Below are positions 61,805 to 64,000 of a stretch of DNA of 64,000 nt, in pieces (position 1 is the first letter of the stretch; each line of letters opens with the position of its first letter). The position numbers and the translations under genes were made by a program. The notes beneath the pieces were generated by a model. That model worked only from the letters and a program-made list of their open reading frames with translations, ran no database searches and was not told the DNA's origin. Source of the DNA: Streptomyces sp. CB01201 (GTDB lineage: Bacteria; Actinomycetota; Actinomycetes; Streptomycetales; Streptomycetaceae); NCBI RefSeq assembly GCF_002803085.1, contig NZ_NNBJ01000009.1, positions 186,001-250,000 of the forward strand, written 5' to 3'.

Positions 61805-62085
61805 GACGGGCGAGCCTGCCACTCGTCCAACCCGAGGCTCAACCACTTTTCTTCGGTGTGCGGCGCTCCCCTCCCCGGCGTGGACACACAGCTGCGCGAC
61901 GTACTCCAAGTCGGCCATTCCCTATGGGTGTTCCTCGTACAGGACGAACTTCGCCAGGCGGTCGACGCATTGCCACCCGCACCGAGAGCTCGGGCAGCTG
62001 ACTCCGCGGCAGCGCAAGCGCGGCGAGCACGCAACCGGGACTCGACGACCAGAGCCAAATCGGCCCCGTCGAGTCGCTTCCGCAC
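61801..62085 (-). pseudogene. Possible decayed reading frame upstream of the phosphotransferase
   Basis: A 94-codon frame ends TEEKWLSLGLDEWQARPS, with a natural look and a four-base overlap with the next start. The middle is Ser/Thr/Arg-rich, as in an out-of-frame segment. In another frame the same stretch reads RLAKFVLYEEHP-stop-GMADLEYVAQLC, which looks more protein-like. This suggests a small frameshifted gene. I do not recognise the family. Confidence 0.3.
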
Positions 62086-62333
62086 CCGCCCTGTCGTATC
62101 GAGCGGGGGGCTTCAGCCAGGGCTTGCGGTGGACAGAACGCCGATGGGCGGGGAGATAATGAGAGTGCGAGTGCGTCGGCTTCTTTCATGGCGCCTGGAT
62201 GAGGAGCGCCCCCACATGGCGGTCGCGGCCCCCACGTCCTCCGGCTCACGCCATAGCCTCCGGCAGGCGGCTGACTCCCGCGACGGGCAGCATGTGCCCG
62301 CCCCTTCCTGCCACTGCCACGAAGGGAAAATCA

Positions 62334-62936
62334 GTGACCTCCACACGTACACGCCGTGCTGCGACCTGGGCCGCAGCACTCACACTGCCGCTGTCGGTGG
62401 CTCTCCTCGCCCCGTCGGCAGCCAGTGCCGCCGACACGGCCACGCAGCCCTTTGGGTCCGGGTGTTCCTCCGTACCCAAGCAGGGCGCGGGCAGTTTCTC
62501 CGGCATGGCCAAGGACCCGGTGGCAACCGCCGCGTCCAATAACCCTGCCCTGTCCACGCTGGTGACCGCGGTCAAGAAGGCGGGTCTCGTAGACACCCTC
62601 AACAACGCCAAGAACATCACGGTCTTCGCACCGACCAATGCGGCGTTCGCGAAGATCCCGAAGGCCACGCTGGACAAGGTCCTGGCCAACAAGGCGGACC
62701 TGACCAAGATCCTCACCTACCACGTCGTCGGTGAGAAGCTCACCCCGGACCAGCTGAAGAACGGCTCGTTCACCACCCTGGAGAAGAGCAAGGTCACCAC
62801 CTCGGCATCGGGAACCACGTACAAGGTCAACAAGACCGCCACCGTGGTCTGCGGCAACGTGCCCACCGCCAACGCGACCGTCTACATCATCGACAGCGTC
62901 CTCATGCCTTCCGACATGATGGGCACCATGAAGTAG
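62334..62936 (+). CDS. Secreted fasciclin (FAS1) domain protein
   Basis: A 200-aa exported adhesion-type protein. The start is GTG 62334, with GAAGGGA six bases upstream. The signal peptide runs to ASAAD near residue 33. A single FAS1 domain follows: ALSTLVTAVKKAGLVDTLNN, the H1 motif TVFAPTNAAFAKIP, TYHVVGEKL and the H2-like VYIIDSVLMP. It resembles mycobacterial MPT70/MPT83-type proteins, whose genes are often linked to SigK and a molybdopterin oxidoreductase. Such an oxidoreductase converges on it here, but no sigma factor is visible in the window. Confidence 0.92.
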   Translation: MTSTRTRRAATWAAALTLPLSVALLAPSAASAADTATQPFGSGCSSVPKQGAGSFSGMAKDPVATAASNNPALSTLVTAVKKAGLVDTLNNAKNITVFAPTNAAFAKIPKATLDKVLANKADLTKILTYHVVGEKLTPDQLKNGSFTTLEKSKVTTSASGTTYKVNKTATVVCGNVPTANATVYIIDSVLMPSDMMGTMK

Positions 62937-63112
62937 GCCCTCAGCCGGCCCCTGTCCCCGCAGGCCGCGCCCATTCGCCGCAAGTCCGGGCGGAAGAAGC
63001 GCGCTCTGGCCGCCCGACGCGGTCTGCGGGGCGCAGCCGCGTTCAACCAACCTGTGAAGTGGGCTGGAGCCGATTCGTCGAGGCGTTCTCCCACTGGACT
63101 CCTGCTGGACTC

Positions 63113-64000
63113 CTACTGGACGGTGACGACGACGGAGTGCCATCCGCTGGCGCCGTCGGGAATGGTGGGCGTGCGCTGCTCGGTCTGAACGGTGCCCGTG
63201 CGGTCGGTGGCGCGGACGGTGAGGGTGTGGCTGCCGGAAGTGGCGGCTTTCCAGGGGAAGGACCACTGGCGCCAGGTATCGGTGGAGTCCTGCGCGGCCA
63301 GGTCGGCCCGCTGCCACGGTCCGTCGTCGACACGGATTTCGACCCGGTCGATGCCACGATGCTGGGCCCAGGCGACACCGGCGACCATCACCGTGCCCTG
63401 CGCGGGACGGGCGAAAGGCTTGGGGGTGTCGATCCGCGACTCCGTCTTGATCGGGCCGCGGCGTGCCCAACTGCGTTTCACCCAGTATGAGTCGTAGGCA
63501 TCGAACGTCGTCAGCTCGATGTCTTCGATCCACTTGCACGCCGATACGTAGCCGAAGAGGCCCGGGACGAGCATGCGAACGGGAAAGCCGTGCTCGAAGG
63601 GCAGAGGCTGGCCGTTCATACCGACCGCCAGCATGGCGTCACGGCCGTCCATGACGTCGTCGACCGGGCTGCCGATCGTCATCCCGTCCACCGACCTTGC
63701 CACCAACTGATCGGCCGGCCCGCCCTTCGACGGCGGAACCACGCCGGCCTCGCGCAGCAGGTCAGCGAGCCGTACTCCGATCCATCGGGCGTTACCGACG
63801 TAGGGGCCGCCGACCTCGTTGGACACGCAGGCCAGGGTGACGTCCCTTTCGATGAGCTCCCCGGCCCGGCCGTGAATCAGGTCGTCGAAGGTGACCGTGC
63901 GCGGCCGTGTCACGCCCTTGCCGTGGATCGTCAGACGCCAGGTGGTCGCATCGACTTTCGGCACCACCAGCGCGGTGTCGACCCGGTAGAAATCGGGGTT
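63113..64000 (-). CDS. Molybdopterin-dependent oxidoreductase (sulfite-oxidase fold), 5' end beyond window
   Basis: The C-terminal 295 codons of a larger protein; the frame is open at position 64000. The catalytic domain carries the Mo-binding Cys in TLACVSNEVGG and the segments RWIGVRLADLL and FEHGFPVRMLVPGLFGY, typical of sulfite-oxidase-fold enzymes such as MsrP/YedY. From about residue 200 of the visible part there is an Ig-like dimerisation domain (GVAWAQHRGIDRVEIRVDDG, WRQWSFPWKA). Streptomyces homologues usually have several N-terminal membrane helices, which would lie outside the window. The substrate is unknown. It converges with the fasciclin gene. Confidence 0.93.
   Translation of the reverse strand, partial: NPDFYRVDTALVVPKVDATTWRLTIHGKGVTRPRTVTFDDLIHGRAGELIERDVTLACVSNEVGGPYVGNARWIGVRLADLLREAGVVPPSKGGPADQLVARSVDGMTIGSPVDDVMDGRDAMLAVGMNGQPLPFEHGFPVRMLVPGLFGYVSACKWIEDIELTTFDAYDSYWVKRSWARRGPIKTESRIDTPKPFARPAQGTVMVAGVAWAQHRGIDRVEIRVDDGPWQRADLAAQDSTDTWRQWSFPWKAATSGSHTLTVRATDRTGTVQTEQRTPTIPDGASGWHSVVVTVQ

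Overview
This window looks like a Streptomyces chromosome (or a close relative). It is very GC-rich, with strong codon-position bias that fills the complementary frames with spurious open frames. GTG and TTG starts are common, spacing is tight, and the gene content is typical: large NRPS genes, secreted cell-wall enzymes, LysR and XRE regulators, a PBP-type serine enzyme and a fasciclin protein. No tRNA, rRNA, CRISPR array or intact transposase was seen.

Region 1 (1-33.7 kb, all minus strand) is the right part of a non-ribosomal peptide cluster. The gene order in the direction of transcription is cytochrome P450, stand-alone PBP/beta-lactamase-fold serine enzyme, a 6183-aa NRPS (modules 1-5: A-T, C-A-T-E, C-A-T-E, C-A-T-E, C-A-T), and a second NRPS that runs off the left edge (modules 6-8: C-A-T-E, C-A-T, C-A-T-E). 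Signatures read from the A domains give X1 - D-Ala - D-Val - D-Ala - X5 - D-(basic) - Thr - D-(basic) and onward. X1 and X5 have nearly the same hydrophobic pocket. The first module has no condensation domain, so the peptide should start with a free amine. The serine enzyme has the SxxK, YxN and HxG triad plus a C-terminal beta domain, as in PBP-type thioesterases (SurE family) that close cyclic peptides head to tail. A macrocyclic peptide of at least eight residues is therefore the best reading.

Region 2 (33.7-42.7 kb) begins with a 1.9 kb stretch without a convincing gene, apart from repeats. It continues with an unknown protein, a phospholipase-D-type phosphatidyltransferase, a secreted GH20 hexosaminidase, an Fe-S photolyase-related protein and a nitronate-monooxygenase-like flavoenzyme. 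A perfect 42-bp palindrome closes this region.

Region 3 (42.7-50.2 kb) could be a compact, undescribed oxidative pathway. A three-gene operon encodes a haem-oxygenase-fold di-iron enzyme, a membrane histidine-box desaturase and a small unknown protein whose start overlaps the desaturase stop. Beside it lie a PNPOx-fold flavoprotein, a cyclase/formamidase-like metal hydrolase, an MFS exporter and two LysR regulators.

Region 4 (50.4-64 kb) is accessory. It contains a membrane-anchored ricin-type lectin, an AAC(2')-like acetyltransferase, a very long secreted amidase with near-identical 156-bp C-terminal repeats, a secreted HNH-like protein, and a divergent XRE regulator/methionine aminopeptidase pair with a direct-repeat operator. 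It also contains an alpha/beta hydrolase/LysR divergent pair, a decayed phosphotransferase/HAD-phosphatase pair, a fasciclin protein and a partial molybdopterin oxidoreductase.
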